Below are positions 1 to 9,154 of a stretch of DNA of 64,000 bases, piece after piece. The notes beneath the pieces were generated by a model. It was not told the origin of the DNA. It made no database searches and saw only the letters and a list, made by a program, of their open reading frames with translations. The first letter of the stretch is position 1. Each line of letters opens with the position of its first letter. A program made the position numbers and the translations under genes. Source of the stretch: Actinoplanes nipponensis (GTDB lineage: Bacteria; Actinomycetota; Actinomycetes; Mycobacteriales; Micromonosporaceae); the NCBI RefSeq assembly GCF_016862275.1, contig NZ_BOMQ01000097.1, positions 1 to 64,000 of the forward strand, given 5' to 3'.

Positions 1-1
1 G

Positions 2-109
2 GCCGACAAGCGCGTGGCGACCCTGAACCGGATCGAGACGGCCATCGGCCGCAACGCGCCGCGGCCCGAGGGCCTGGAGAAGTTCGCCACCTGCTCGCTG
101 AACGGCTGA
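2..109 (+). CDS. C-terminal fragment of an unidentified protein
   Basis: The last 35 codons of a gene that begins before the window, ending in TGA at 107-109. The visible tail is polar and ends in a short stretch with one cysteine (KFATCSLNG). It is too short to assign to a family. An inverted repeat at 147-176 follows and could terminate it. The only support is the clean frame and the terminator-like hairpin downstream. Confidence 0.5.
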   Translation, partial: ADKRVATLNRIETAIGRNAPRPEGLEKFATCSLNG

Positions 110-146
110 CCGGCCGACCGGCCGACCGGCACTGAGCACTGTCGTT

Positions 147-176
147 GACGGGGTCACCGCTCGCGGTGGCCCCGTC
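147..176. terminator. Hairpin shared by convergent genes
   Basis: Arms GACGGGGTCACCG (147-159) and CGGTGGCCCCGTC (164-176) pair with one wobble around a CTCG loop. It lies after the plus-strand fragment and touches the stop codon of the minus-strand sigma factor, so it may serve both genes. There is no T-run, as is usual for actinomycete terminators. Three 8-bp GACCGGCC-like units sit just upstream at about 107-130. Confidence 0.5.
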
Positions 177-705
177 AGGCTGTCAGCAGCTTGCGCAGTT
201 CCCGCCGGGCCTGGTGGATCCGGGACTTCACGGTGCCCTCCGGCACGTGGTGCAGGACCGCGATCTCGGCGTAGCTCAGGCCGAGCACGTCGCACAGCGC
301 CACCGCCTCGGCCAGCTCCGGGCGCAGCCGGGCCAGGGCGTCGATGAGGTCCAGCCGGGTCGTGGCGACCACGCTGACCCGGCGTGGGTCCGCCACGTCG
401 GCCAGCCCGTCGGCGCCGGCGGTGGGGCCGGCCGGCCCGGACCGGCGGTACGCCGAGCGGGCCCGGTTCATGGCCAGGCGGTACATCCACGTGCGGAACG
501 CGCTGCGGCCCTCGAAGCGGGGCAGGCCACGGGCGACCGCCAACAGCGTGTCCTGGCACGCCTCCTCGGCGTCCTCGCGGTTGGGCAGCAGCCGCGCGCA
601 CACCCGCAGCACCTCGGGGCGGACCGTCACGAGCAGCACGTTGAGGGCGCCGATGTCGCCGGCGGCGGCGATGGTGGCCAGGTGGTCGAGGTCCGGTTTC
701 GGCAT
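175..705 (-). CDS. ECF-type RNA polymerase sigma factor
   Basis: A 176-residue sigma-70 family protein that would direct RNA polymerase to a special promoter set. Region 2 spans about residues 24-90 (NREDAEEACQDTLLAVARGL and the FRTWMYRLAMN core). Region 4 spans about 120-176, with the helix-turn-helix LSYAEIAVLHHVPEGTVKSR. The frame stays open far upstream, but ATG at 705 is chosen because GAGGA sits about ten bases before it and the protein then begins where the family normally does. No anti-sigma gene is adjacent. A secreted protein is transcribed divergently at 878 and may be a target, which is inference. Confidence 0.88.
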   Translation of the reverse strand: MPKPDLDHLATIAAAGDIGALNVLLVTVRPEVLRVCARLLPNREDAEEACQDTLLAVARGLPRFEGRSAFRTWMYRLAMNRARSAYRRSGPAGPTAGADGLADVADPRRVSVVATTRLDLIDALARLRPELAEAVALCDVLGLSYAEIAVLHHVPEGTVKSRIHQARRELRKLLTA

Positions 706-877
706 GGCGTGATGCCGTCCTCTCGGTGCTCGGTATGCATCCGCACGGGGTGGCTCAGAGTGAACGACCCATGCCACTTCCGTGAAAACGGACAAGTCGC
801 GTGACCGACAGCCGTGAACCAGCGCGCCCGGCCGGTGGACGAACCAAGCATCAGTCCACCGAGAAACGGAGCTCGTC

Positions 878-1567
878 ATGCCTGCAGTCACCACACCGTC
901 CCGTCGCCGCACCGCCCTCCGGCTGGCCGTCGCCGCGGCGCTCTCCGGGGCGCTCGTCGCCACGGGCGCGCCGTCCGCCGGGGCGGCCCCGGTCGCGTCC
1001 GACGCCTCCCGGCCCGCGGCGCTCAGCCCGGTCGCGCACCACCGGGCGGCCCCGCGCACCGTTCCCGCTTCGGCGCTGCTCCAGCCGGCCGACCTGGGTG
1101 GGGCCGGGACCACGGCGGTCACCGACGACTACTGGGCGGCGCTGCAGCCGCCGCAGCCCTGCGGTCCGTACCCGTCCGCCCGGCTGCGGCGCGCGGACCG
1201 GGCGGTTCAGGCGATGATCGGCGTGGACGACCGCCCGACGGTCGTCGTCAACGACGTCGCGATCTACGCCGCCGACGGGGCCCACCGGTACCTGCGCCAG
1301 CTGCGCCGGGCCGTGGCCGGCTGCGGACCCGGCTGGGCGGTGCTGGCCACCGGAGTGGCCGGCGACGAGTCCGTGCTGCTGCGCCACCGGGAGCACATCG
1401 ACTACGCCGACACCGACAAGGACACCTACGTGGTGGTGGCCCGCACCGGGCGCGCGCTGGTGGTCGTGGCCGACACCGGCTGGGAGACCGCGGACGGGCA
1501 CGAGGCCGTGGTGCGCGACCTGGCACCGGTGGCCGTCGGGCGGGCCGCCGTGGTCTCCGGAGGCTAG
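878..1567 (+). CDS. Secreted protein, PknH-like sensor-domain type
   Basis: A 229-residue exported protein. An arginine-rich start followed by a hydrophobic stretch (residues about 9-36, ending GAPSAGAA) is a clear signal peptide. The mature part has two cysteines (near QPCGPY and VAGCGPG) that could form a disulphide, and its pattern recalls the extracellular sensor domain found in mycobacterial PknH and lipoproteins. That assignment is tentative. GGAGCT stands before the ATG. It is divergent from the ECF sigma gene across about 170 bases, so both promoters lie in 706-877. Confidence 0.75.
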   Translation: MPAVTTPSRRRTALRLAVAAALSGALVATGAPSAGAAPVASDASRPAALSPVAHHRAAPRTVPASALLQPADLGGAGTTAVTDDYWAALQPPQPCGPYPSARLRRADRAVQAMIGVDDRPTVVVNDVAIYAADGAHRYLRQLRRAVAGCGPGWAVLATGVAGDESVLLRHREHIDYADTDKDTYVVVARTGRALVVVADTGWETADGHEAVVRDLAPVAVGRAAVVSGG

Positions 1568-1570
1568 CCC

Positions 1571-1981
1571 TCAGGACGCCGCGGCCTGGAGCGCCCAGGC
1601 GACCGCGAGCGGATTCTGGTACTCGCGCCACCGCGCGATCCGTCCCTCCCGGACGGTGAGCACGCCGATGAACGGGGCCGCGGCGGACACCCCCGTCGCG
1701 GTCATCGTCGCGGCCAGCTCGTACTCCACGACGATGGTCGCCGGGTCGGCGGTGTCGTGCACGGCCCGGGTCCGGCAGTCGTCGAAGCGGAACGGCAGGT
1801 CCGCGTGGCCGGCCCGGACGAAGGCCAGGACCGCGTCGCGGCCGGCGATCCGGGCCGGCCGCCCGGGCGCCGCGAACGGCATCTCCAGCACCACGTCGGC
1901 GGTGAGCGAGTCCTCGTCGAACGTGGTCTCGTTGGCGATCCAGTGCGCCCGCATGCGCGCGAAGACCTCACGGGGATCCAT
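1571..1981 (-). CDS. SnoaL-like / NTF2-fold protein
   Basis: A 136-residue protein of the nuclear transport factor 2 fold. It opens with a helix (FARMRAHWIANE), has the strand pattern DVVLEMPFAAPGRPARIAGRDAVLAFV, and ends with VREGRIARWREYQNPLAVA, all typical of SnoaL-like polyketide-cyclase relatives. The substrate is unknown; many such proteins are small isomerases, hydrolases or binding proteins. GGGAGG lies five bases before the ATG. It is divergent from a TetR regulator, and the 60-base gap holds two operator-like palindromes, so repression by that TetR is likely. Confidence 0.8.
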   Translation of the reverse strand: MDPREVFARMRAHWIANETTFDEDSLTADVVLEMPFAAPGRPARIAGRDAVLAFVRAGHADLPFRFDDCRTRAVHDTADPATIVVEYELAATMTATGVSAAAPFIGVLTVREGRIARWREYQNPLAVAWALQAAAS

Positions 1982-2000
1982 GGCTGCCTCCCGGATAAGC

Positions 2001-2039
2001 TGAGTACCGACTCGACTTAATATAGTGAGTCTGGACTCA
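2001..2039. promoter_or_regulatory. Twin palindromes, probable TetR operator
   Basis: TGAGTACCGACTCG at 2001-2014 and TGAGTCTGGACTCA at 2026-2039 share the pattern TGAGTN3GACTC and start 25 bp apart. The second is a perfect inverted repeat of six-base arms around TG. They lie between the divergent SnoaL-like and TetR genes. The stretch CTTAATATAGTG between them is unusually AT-rich and probably holds promoter elements. Autorepression and repression of the SnoaL-like gene is the natural reading (inference). Confidence 0.65.
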
Positions 2040-2056
2040 TTTTGCTAGGAGGCCGC

Positions 2057-2569
2057 GTGCGGGCGGACGCGCAGCGCAACCGGGAACGCATCCTCGACGC
2101 CGCCGAGGAGGTCTTCGCCCGGCACGGCGCGGCGGCGTCCACCGAGGAGGTGGCCCGCCGGGCCGGGGTCGCCATCGGCACGGTCTTCCGGCACTTCCCG
2201 GCCAAGGACGACCTGCTGACGGCGATCCTCAAGCGCCTGCTGGCCCGGCTGGCCGAGGACGCGGCGGCGCTCGGCGGGGCGGACGGCCTGCACACGTTCT
2301 TCACCCGGCTGGTCGCCCGGGCGGCGGCCCGGCGCACGGTGGTCGGCCTGGCCGGCGTCGACGTCCCGGAGGCGGTCGGCCGGCTCGGCGACGCCGTGGG
2401 CGAGCTGCTGCGCCAGGCCCAGGCCGCGGGAACCGTACGCCGTGACGTGCAGCGGCCCGAGGTGATGGCGCTGCTGGTGAGCGTCTGCCAGGGCGCCCTG
2501 CACGGCGGCTGGGACGAGGACCTGCAGGCCCGGACCCTGGCCGTGGTCTTCGCCGGCCTGGCCGCCTGA
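2057..2569 (+). CDS. TetR-family transcriptional regulator
   Basis: A 170-residue repressor-type protein. The N-terminal helix-turn-helix runs over residues about 8-52 (RERILDAAEEVFARHG, then STEEVARRAGVAIGTVFRHFPAKDDL), the hallmark of TetR proteins. The remaining helices form the ligand pocket, which gives no clue to the ligand. GTG at 2057 is preferred over the upstream TTG at 2042 because AGGAGG occupies 2047-2052. It is divergent from the SnoaL-like gene, with two matching palindromes between, so it probably controls itself and that neighbour. Confidence 0.88.
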   Translation: MRADAQRNRERILDAAEEVFARHGAAASTEEVARRAGVAIGTVFRHFPAKDDLLTAILKRLLARLAEDAAALGGADGLHTFFTRLVARAAARRTVVGLAGVDVPEAVGRLGDAVGELLRQAQAAGTVRRDVQRPEVMALLVSVCQGALHGGWDEDLQARTLAVVFAGLAA

Positions 2570-2634
2570 CGGTGCCGGCGGCGACCGGCGGTCCCGCGGA
2601 TGCGCCCGGCGGGCCGCACCCGGGGACCGGCCGG

Positions 2635-4341
2635 TCAGCGCACCCGCAGCGGCACCACGTCCGGCGCGCCCAGCCGGGCCGCGTCCGCCGTCTCGTCGTC
2701 CGGCTGCTCCTGCGAGGCGCGTTCGGCCGCCACCCGCAGCCGGTAGTGCTCGATCTCCCGGTCGCGCTGTTCGTCCGTCCAGCCCAGCACCGCGCCCATC
2801 AGCTCCGCGGCCACCGGCGCCGCCGCGATCCCGCGGTCGAACGTCTCGATCGAGATCCGGGTACGCCGGGTGAGCGCGTCCTCCAGGTGCCGGGCGCCCT
2901 CGTGGCTGGCCGCGTACGCGAACTCCGCCCGCAGGTAGTCCTCCGCGCCCTCGACCGGGCCGGCCAGGTCCTTGTCGGCGGCGATCAGGTCCAGCACCTC
3001 GTGCGCCAGGGCGCCGTAGCGACCCAGCAGGTGCTCGATCCGGGCGACGTGCAGGCCGGACTCCTCGGCCAGCAGCCGGCGCCGGTTCCACAGGGCCGGG
3101 TAGCCGTCCGCGCCCAGCAGCGGCACCCGCTCCGTGCAGGAGCGGGGCACCGAACGGCCCAGCCCGTGCACCGCGGCGTCCACCGCGTCCTTGGCCATCA
3201 CCCGGTACGTCGTGTACTTGCCGCCCGCCACCACGACCAACCCCGCCTGCGGGCTGGCCACGGTGTGCTCGCGGGACAGCTTGGAGGTCGACTCCGACTC
3301 CCCGGACAGCAGCGGGCGCAGCCCGGCGTACACGCCCTGCACGTCCGTCCTGGTCAGCGGGGTGGCCAGCACCTTGTTGACCAGGTCGAGCAGGTAGTCG
3401 ATGTCGGTGCTGGACGCGGCCGGGTGCGCCTTGTCCAGCGCCCAGTCGGTGTCCGTGGTGCCGATGATCCAGTGCCGGCCCCACGGGATGATGAACAGCA
3501 CGCTGGTCGGGGTGCGGCTGATCAGCCCGGTCGAGGACTGGATCCGGTCGCGGGGCACCACCAGGTGGATGCCCTTGGAGGCGCGCACGTGGAACTGCCC
3601 GCGCTCGCCGACCAGCGCCTGGGTGTCGTCGGTCCACACCCCGGTGGCGTTGATGACCTGCTGGGCGCGTACCTCGAAGGTGCGGTCGTGTTCCAGGTCG
3701 TGCACCCGGACGCCGGTGACCCGCTCGCCCTCGCGCAGGAAGCCGACCACCTTGGCCCGCGAGGCGACGTGCGCGCCGTACGCGGCGGCCGTGCGGGCCA
3801 GGAACATGGTGTGCCGGGCGTCGTCGAGCTGCGCGTCGTAGTACTGCAACGCGCCGACCAGCGCGTCGCGGCGCAACGCCGGGCCGGCCCGCAGCGCGCC
3901 CCGGCGCGACAGGTGCCGGTGCCGGGGCAGGCCGGGGGCGGCCGCGGCCATCGTGTCGTAGAGCAGCACCCCGGCGCCGGCGTACAGGCGCTCCCAGCCG
4001 CGGTGCTGCAGCGGGTAGAGGAACGGCACCGGCCGGGCCAGGTGCGGCGCCAGCCGGGTCAGGATGAGGCCGCGCTCCCGCAGGGCCTCGCGGACCAGGC
4101 CGAAGTCCAGCATCTCCAGGTAGCGCAGGCCGCCGTGGATGAGCTTGCTGGACCGGCTGGACGTGCCCGAGGCGAAGTCGCGCGCCTCCAGCAGGCCGAC
4201 GGACAGGCCGCGGGTGGCGGCGTCGAGGGCGCAACCGGCGCCCACGACCCCGCCACCGACGACGAGCACGTCGACCTCGTCGCCGGCCAGGGCGGTCAGG
4301 GCCGCCTCCCGGCCGTGCGGGGAGAGCGTCGTGTCAGTCAA
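2635..4341 (-). CDS. glpD: Glycerol-3-phosphate dehydrogenase
   Basis: A 568-residue FAD enzyme that oxidises sn-glycerol 3-phosphate to dihydroxyacetone phosphate at the membrane, passing electrons to quinone. The dinucleotide-binding motif [12 protein letters not shown] is at residues about 25-36. The family signature [20 protein letters not shown] follows, and the length is normal. It is the last gene of glpF-glpK-glpD. Its start is a TTG at 4339-4341 lying inside the end of glpK, an 8-base overlap with no obvious ribosome-binding site of its own, so translation probably depends on coupling to glpK. Glycerol induction through the nearby IclR protein is likely. Confidence 0.95.
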   Translation of the reverse strand: MTDTTLSPHGREAALTALAGDEVDVLVVGGGVVGAGCALDAATRGLSVGLLEARDFASGTSSRSSKLIHGGLRYLEMLDFGLVREALRERGLILTRLAPHLARPVPFLYPLQHRGWERLYAGAGVLLYDTMAAAAPGLPRHRHLSRRGALRAGPALRRDALVGALQYYDAQLDDARHTMFLARTAAAYGAHVASRAKVVGFLREGERVTGVRVHDLEHDRTFEVRAQQVINATGVWTDDTQALVGERGQFHVRASKGIHLVVPRDRIQSSTGLISRTPTSVLFIIPWGRHWIIGTTDTDWALDKAHPAASSTDIDYLLDLVNKVLATPLTRTDVQGVYAGLRPLLSGESESTSKLSREHTVASPQAGLVVVAGGKYTTYRVMAKDAVDAAVHGLGRSVPRSCTERVPLLGADGYPALWNRRRLLAEESGLHVARIEHLLGRYGALAHEVLDLIAADKDLAGPVEGAEDYLRAEFAYAASHEGARHLEDALTRRTRISIETFDRGIAAAPVAAELMGAVLGWTDEQRDREIEHYRLRVAAERASQEQPDDETADAARLGAPDVVPLRVR

Positions 4342-5843
4342 CGTCGACCCAATCGAGAGTGCGCTGGACGGCCTTCTTCCACTGGCCGTACCCCTTCTCG
4401 CGCTGGTCGTCCGTCCAGGACGGCTGCCAGCGCTGCGATTCGTTCCAGTTCTCCCGCAGCTCGTCGGTGTTCTTCCAGAAACCGACCGCGAGCCCGGCGG
4501 CGTACGCGGCGCCCAGCGCGGTCGTCTCGGCCACCACCGGCCGGCTCACCGGCACGCCCAGCACGTCCGCCTGGATCTGCATGCACAGGTTGTTGATCGT
4601 GATGCCGCCGTCCACCTTGAGCACGTCCAGCCGCACCCCCGAGTCCTGCTCCATCGCCTCGACCACGTCGCGGCTCTGGTAGCAGATCGACTCCAGGGTG
4701 GCCCGGGCCAGGTGGGCGTCGGTGTTGAACCGCGACAGCCCGACGATCGCGCCGCGGGCGTCCGAGCGCCAGTACGGCGCGAACAGCCCGGAGAACGCCG
4801 GCACGAAGTACACCCCGCCGGAGTCCGGCACCGAGCGGGCCAGGGTCTCGCTCTCGTCCGCGGAGTTGATGACGTGCAGCTGGTCGCGCAGCCACTGCAC
4901 GGCCGAGCCGGTCACCGCGATCGAGCCCTCCAGGGCGTACACCGGGGCGGAGTCGCCGAACTTGTAGCACACGGTGGTGAGCAGGCCGTTGTTCGAGCGG
5001 ACCAGCTCCGTGCCGGTGTTGAGCAGCATGAAGTTGCCCGTGCCGTAGGTGTTCTTGGCCTCGCCGGGGGCGAAGCAGACCTGGCCGAACATGGCGGCCT
5101 GCTGGTCGCCCAGGTCGCCGGTGAGCGGGACGTCGCCGCCCAGCGGGCCGGGCGCGTGGGCCATGCCGTAGGTGTTGGGGTCCGACGACGGCCGGATCTC
5201 CGGCAGCATCTGCCGCGGGATACCGAAGAACGACAGCAGCTCGTCGTCCCACTGCAGGCTCTCCAGGTCCATCAGCATGGTGCGGCTGGCGTTGGTCACG
5301 TCGGTGATGTGGTTGCCGCCGTCGACCCCGCCGGTCAGGTTCCAGAGCAGCCAGCTGTCGGTGTTGCCGAAGATGGCGTCGCCGCGCTCGGCCGCCTCCC
5401 GGACGCCGTCGACGTTCTCCAGGATCCACTGGATCTTGCCGCCGGAGAAGTACGTGGCCGGCGGCAGCCCGGCCTTGCGCCGGATCACGTCGCCGCGGCC
5501 GTCGCGGTCCAGCGCCGAGGCGATCCGGTCGGTGCGGGTGTCCTGCCAGACGATCGCGTTGTAGTACGGCCGCCCGGTGCGCCGGTCCCACACCACCGTG
5601 GTCTCCCGCTGGTTCGTGATGCCCAGCGCCGCCAGGTCACTGGCCTGCAGGTTGGCCTTCTGCATGGCGGTCCGGATCACCGAGACCGTGCGGTCCCAGA
5701 TCTCGATCGGGTTGTGCTCGACCCAGCCGGCCTGCGGCAGGATCTGCTCGTGCTCGAGCTGGTGACGGCCGACCTCGTTGCCGCCGTGATCGAAGATCAT
5801 GAAGCGGGTGCTGGTGGTGCCCTGATCGACGGCACCGACGAAG

Positions 5844-5851
<8 letters not shown>
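4334..5851 (-). CDS. glpK: Glycerol kinase (operon copy)
   Basis: A 505-residue FGGY-family kinase that phosphorylates glycerol with ATP to glycerol 3-phosphate. The N-terminal phosphate-binding loop DQGTTSTR begins at residue 9, and the family stretches [22 protein letters not shown] and [10 protein letters not shown] are all present. GTG at 5851 is chosen because GGAGG lies seven bases upstream and the protein then starts where glycerol kinases normally do; the open frame continues about 220 bases further without a better start. The first eight bases overlap the end of glpF. A second kinase gene lies at 7586. Confidence 0.95.
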
Positions 5852-6683
<832 letters not shown>

Positions 6684-6737
6684 GTGCCCTCCAGGGTTCT
6701 GATGTGCTCAGACGCTAGGGACGGCCACCCGGCGCGG

Positions 6738-6764
6738 CAATGAACGCCATTCGGCATTGTCGAA
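6738..6764. promoter_or_regulatory. Candidate IclR/GylR operator
   Basis: The 126-base gap between divergent glpF and the IclR gene contains nested inverted repeats: CAATG (6738-6742) with CATTG (6755-6759), and TTCG (6750-6753) with CGAA (6761-6764). IclR-type glycerol regulators of actinomycetes bind near their own promoter and that of the glycerol operon. The exact site is inferred from position and symmetry only. Confidence 0.4.
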
Positions 6765-6809
6765 CGCTGACCGTGACCATGCCGTTACGGGTGGCCTAGC
6801 ATCCGAACC

Positions 6810-7565
6810 ATGCCCGGGACGGTGCAGTCCATCGAGCGAGCGGCCGCGATCCTGCGGATGCTCGCCGGTGGCACGGGCCGGCTGGGCCTGGGCGAGATCG
6901 CCCGGTCCCTCGATCTCGCCAAGGGCACCACCCACGGCATCCTGCGCACGCTGCAGGGCGTCGGCTTCGTCGAACAGGACCGGGTGTCGGGCCGCTACCA
7001 GCTCGGGGCGGCCCTGCTGCACCTGGGCACCAGCTACCTCGACATCAACGAGCTGCGCTCCCGCTCGATCAACTGGGCCGACCCGCTGGCCGCGCGCAGC
7101 GGCGAGGCCGTCCGGATCGGCACCGTCCTGGAGGGACGCGTGCTGGTCGTGCACCACGTCTTCCGGCCCGACGACACGTTCCAGACGCTCGACATCGGCA
7201 CGCTGCTGCCGCTGCACGCCACCGCCCTGGGCAAGGTGCTGCTCGCGTACCGGTCGGCCGGGCCGGTGGGGGAGCTGGAGCGGTTCACCCGGCGCACGGT
7301 GGTCTCGCCGCGCGAGCTGGCCGCCGCCCTCGACGAGGTGCGCGCGGCCGGCTGGGCGGCCGAGATCGAGGAGCTCACCCCCGGGCAGGCGGCGATCGCC
7401 GCGCCGATCCGGGGGTACGGCGGCCTGGTGGTCGGCGCGATCGGCGTCTCGGGGCTCGTCGAACGGATCTGCGACACCAGGTACCGGCCGCATCCACGGC
7501 TGGTCGGCTACGTCCGCGACGCCGCCCGCGCGGTCTCCCGGGACCTCGGGGCCGCCCGGCATTGA
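6810..7565 (+). CDS. IclR-family regulator of glycerol genes (GylR-like)
   Basis: A 251-residue transcription factor. The winged helix-turn-helix spans residues about 5-60 ([33 protein letters not shown]), and the IclR effector-binding domain fills residues about 78-248 ([44 protein letters not shown]). It sits between the glpFKD operon and a second glycerol kinase, matching GylR of Streptomyces, which responds to glycerol 3-phosphate. No strong ribosome-binding site precedes the ATG, so the message may be leaderless or weakly translated. The downstream kinase starts 20 bases after its stop, implying co-transcription. Confidence 0.9.
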   Translation: MPGTVQSIERAAAILRMLAGGTGRLGLGEIARSLDLAKGTTHGILRTLQGVGFVEQDRVSGRYQLGAALLHLGTSYLDINELRSRSINWADPLAARSGEAVRIGTVLEGRVLVVHHVFRPDDTFQTLDIGTLLPLHATALGKVLLAYRSAGPVGELERFTRRTVVSPRELAAALDEVRAAGWAAEIEELTPGQAAIAAPIRGYGGLVVGAIGVSGLVERICDTRYRPHPRLVGYVRDAARAVSRDLGAARH

Positions 7566-7585
7566 ACCCGCAGGGGGAGTCCACC

Positions 7586-9079
7586 ATGACCGAGCGCTAC
7601 GTCATCGCGATCGACCAGGGCACCACGTCGACCCGGTGCATCGTGTTCGACCGGCGCGGCCAGCTCGTCTCCCTGGCCCAGCAGGAGCACAAGCAGTACT
7701 TCCCCCGGCCCGGCTGGGTCGAGCACGACGCGGCGGAGATCTGGCGCAACGTGGAACGGCTCGCCCCGCAGGCGCTGAGCCGGGCCGGGATCACCACCGA
7801 CCAGGTCGCCGCCGTCGGCATCGCCAACCAGCGGGAGACCACCGTGCTCTGGGACCGGCGCACCGGGGCGCCGGTCGGCCGGGCCGTGGTGTGGCAGGAC
7901 ACCCGGACCGACACGCTGGTCAGCACATTGCTGGCGGCGCCCGGCGCGGAGCAGGTGCAGCACCGCAGCGGGCTGCCGCTGGCCACGTACTTCTCCGGGC
8001 CGCGGCTGACCTGGATCCTGGACCACACCCCGGGGCTGCGCGAGCGCGCCGAACGCGGCGAGGTGCTGTTCGGCACGATGGAGACCTGGCTGATCTGGAA
8101 CCTGACCGGCGGGCTGCACGTGACCGACGTGACCAACGCCAGCCGGACCATGCTGCTGGACGTGCGCACCCTGCGCTGGTCGGCCGAGGCGTGCGACTTC
8201 TTCGGGGTGCCGATGGCCATGCTGCCCGAGGTGCGCCCGTCGGTCGGGGTGTTCGGCACGGCCACCGCGGCGTTCCCCGGGGTGCGGATCGGCGCGGCGC
8301 TGGGCGACCAGCAGGCCGCCCTGTTCGGGCAGACCTGCTTCACCCCGGGCGAGGCGAAATGCACGTACGGCACCGGCAGCTTCCTGCTGCTCAACACGGG
8401 CACGGAGCTGGTCCGCTCGACGCACGGGCTGCTCAGCACGGTGGCGTACCAGATCGCCGGAGAACCGGCCCAGTACGCCCTGGAGGGCTCGATCGCGATC
8501 ACCGGCTCGCTGGTGCAGTGGTTCCGGGACCAGTTGGAGCTGATCACCAGCGCGCCCGAGATCGAGACGCTGGCCCGGACGGTCAGCGACAACGGCGGCT
8601 GTTACATCGTCCCGGCCTTCTCCGGGCTGTACGCCCCGCACTGGCGCAGCGAGGCGCGCGGGGTGATCGTGGGGCTGACCTCGTACATCACCAAGGGGCA
8701 CCTGGCCCGGGCGGTGCTGGAGGCGACGGCCTGGCAGACCCGCGAGGTGGTCGACGCGATGAACGCCGACTCGGGCCTGGCCCTGACCACCCTCAAGGTG
8801 GACGGCGGGATGACCGCCGACAACCTGCTGATGCAGTTCATCGCCGACGTGCTGGACGTGCCCGTGGTGCGCCCGCTGGCCAGCGAGACGGTGTCGCTGG
8901 GCGCGGCCTACGCGGCCGGGCTGGCCGTCGGGCACTGGCCGGGCCTCGGCGACCTGCGGCGCAACTGGCACCGGGCGGCGCAGTGGATGCCGGCGATGGA
9001 CCCGGGCGGGCGCGACCGCGAGTACGACAACTGGCGGCGCGCGGTGGAGCGCACCTTCGACTGGATCAAGCCGGCCTGA
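7586..9079 (+). CDS. glpK: Second glycerol kinase
   Basis: A 497-residue FGGY kinase, clearly paralogous to the operon copy, with the same reaction (ATP-dependent glycerol phosphorylation). DQGTTSTR is at residues 10-17, and [22 protein letters not shown] and [10 protein letters not shown] follow. ATG at 7586 is supported by GGGGGAG six bases upstream; an in-frame ATG at 7562 overlaps the regulator gene and has no such site. It is co-directional with the IclR gene and probably in the same transcript. All visible family motifs are intact, so it is not decaying. Whether it prefers glycerol or a related polyol cannot be told. Confidence 0.93.
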   Translation: MTERYVIAIDQGTTSTRCIVFDRRGQLVSLAQQEHKQYFPRPGWVEHDAAEIWRNVERLAPQALSRAGITTDQVAAVGIANQRETTVLWDRRTGAPVGRAVVWQDTRTDTLVSTLLAAPGAEQVQHRSGLPLATYFSGPRLTWILDHTPGLRERAERGEVLFGTMETWLIWNLTGGLHVTDVTNASRTMLLDVRTLRWSAEACDFFGVPMAMLPEVRPSVGVFGTATAAFPGVRIGAALGDQQAALFGQTCFTPGEAKCTYGTGSFLLLNTGTELVRSTHGLLSTVAYQIAGEPAQYALEGSIAITGSLVQWFRDQLELITSAPEIETLARTVSDNGGCYIVPAFSGLYAPHWRSEARGVIVGLTSYITKGHLARAVLEATAWQTREVVDAMNADSGLALTTLKVDGGMTADNLLMQFIADVLDVPVVRPLASETVSLGAAYAAGLAVGHWPGLGDLRRNWHRAAQWMPAMDPGGRDREYDNWRRAVERTFDWIKPA

Positions 9080-9154
9080 CCGGTAACACTTTTGACACAT
9101 CGATGAAATCCCCGGTCTTGCCCCCGCGGGCCGGGGCGGCCGACACTGTGTCGC

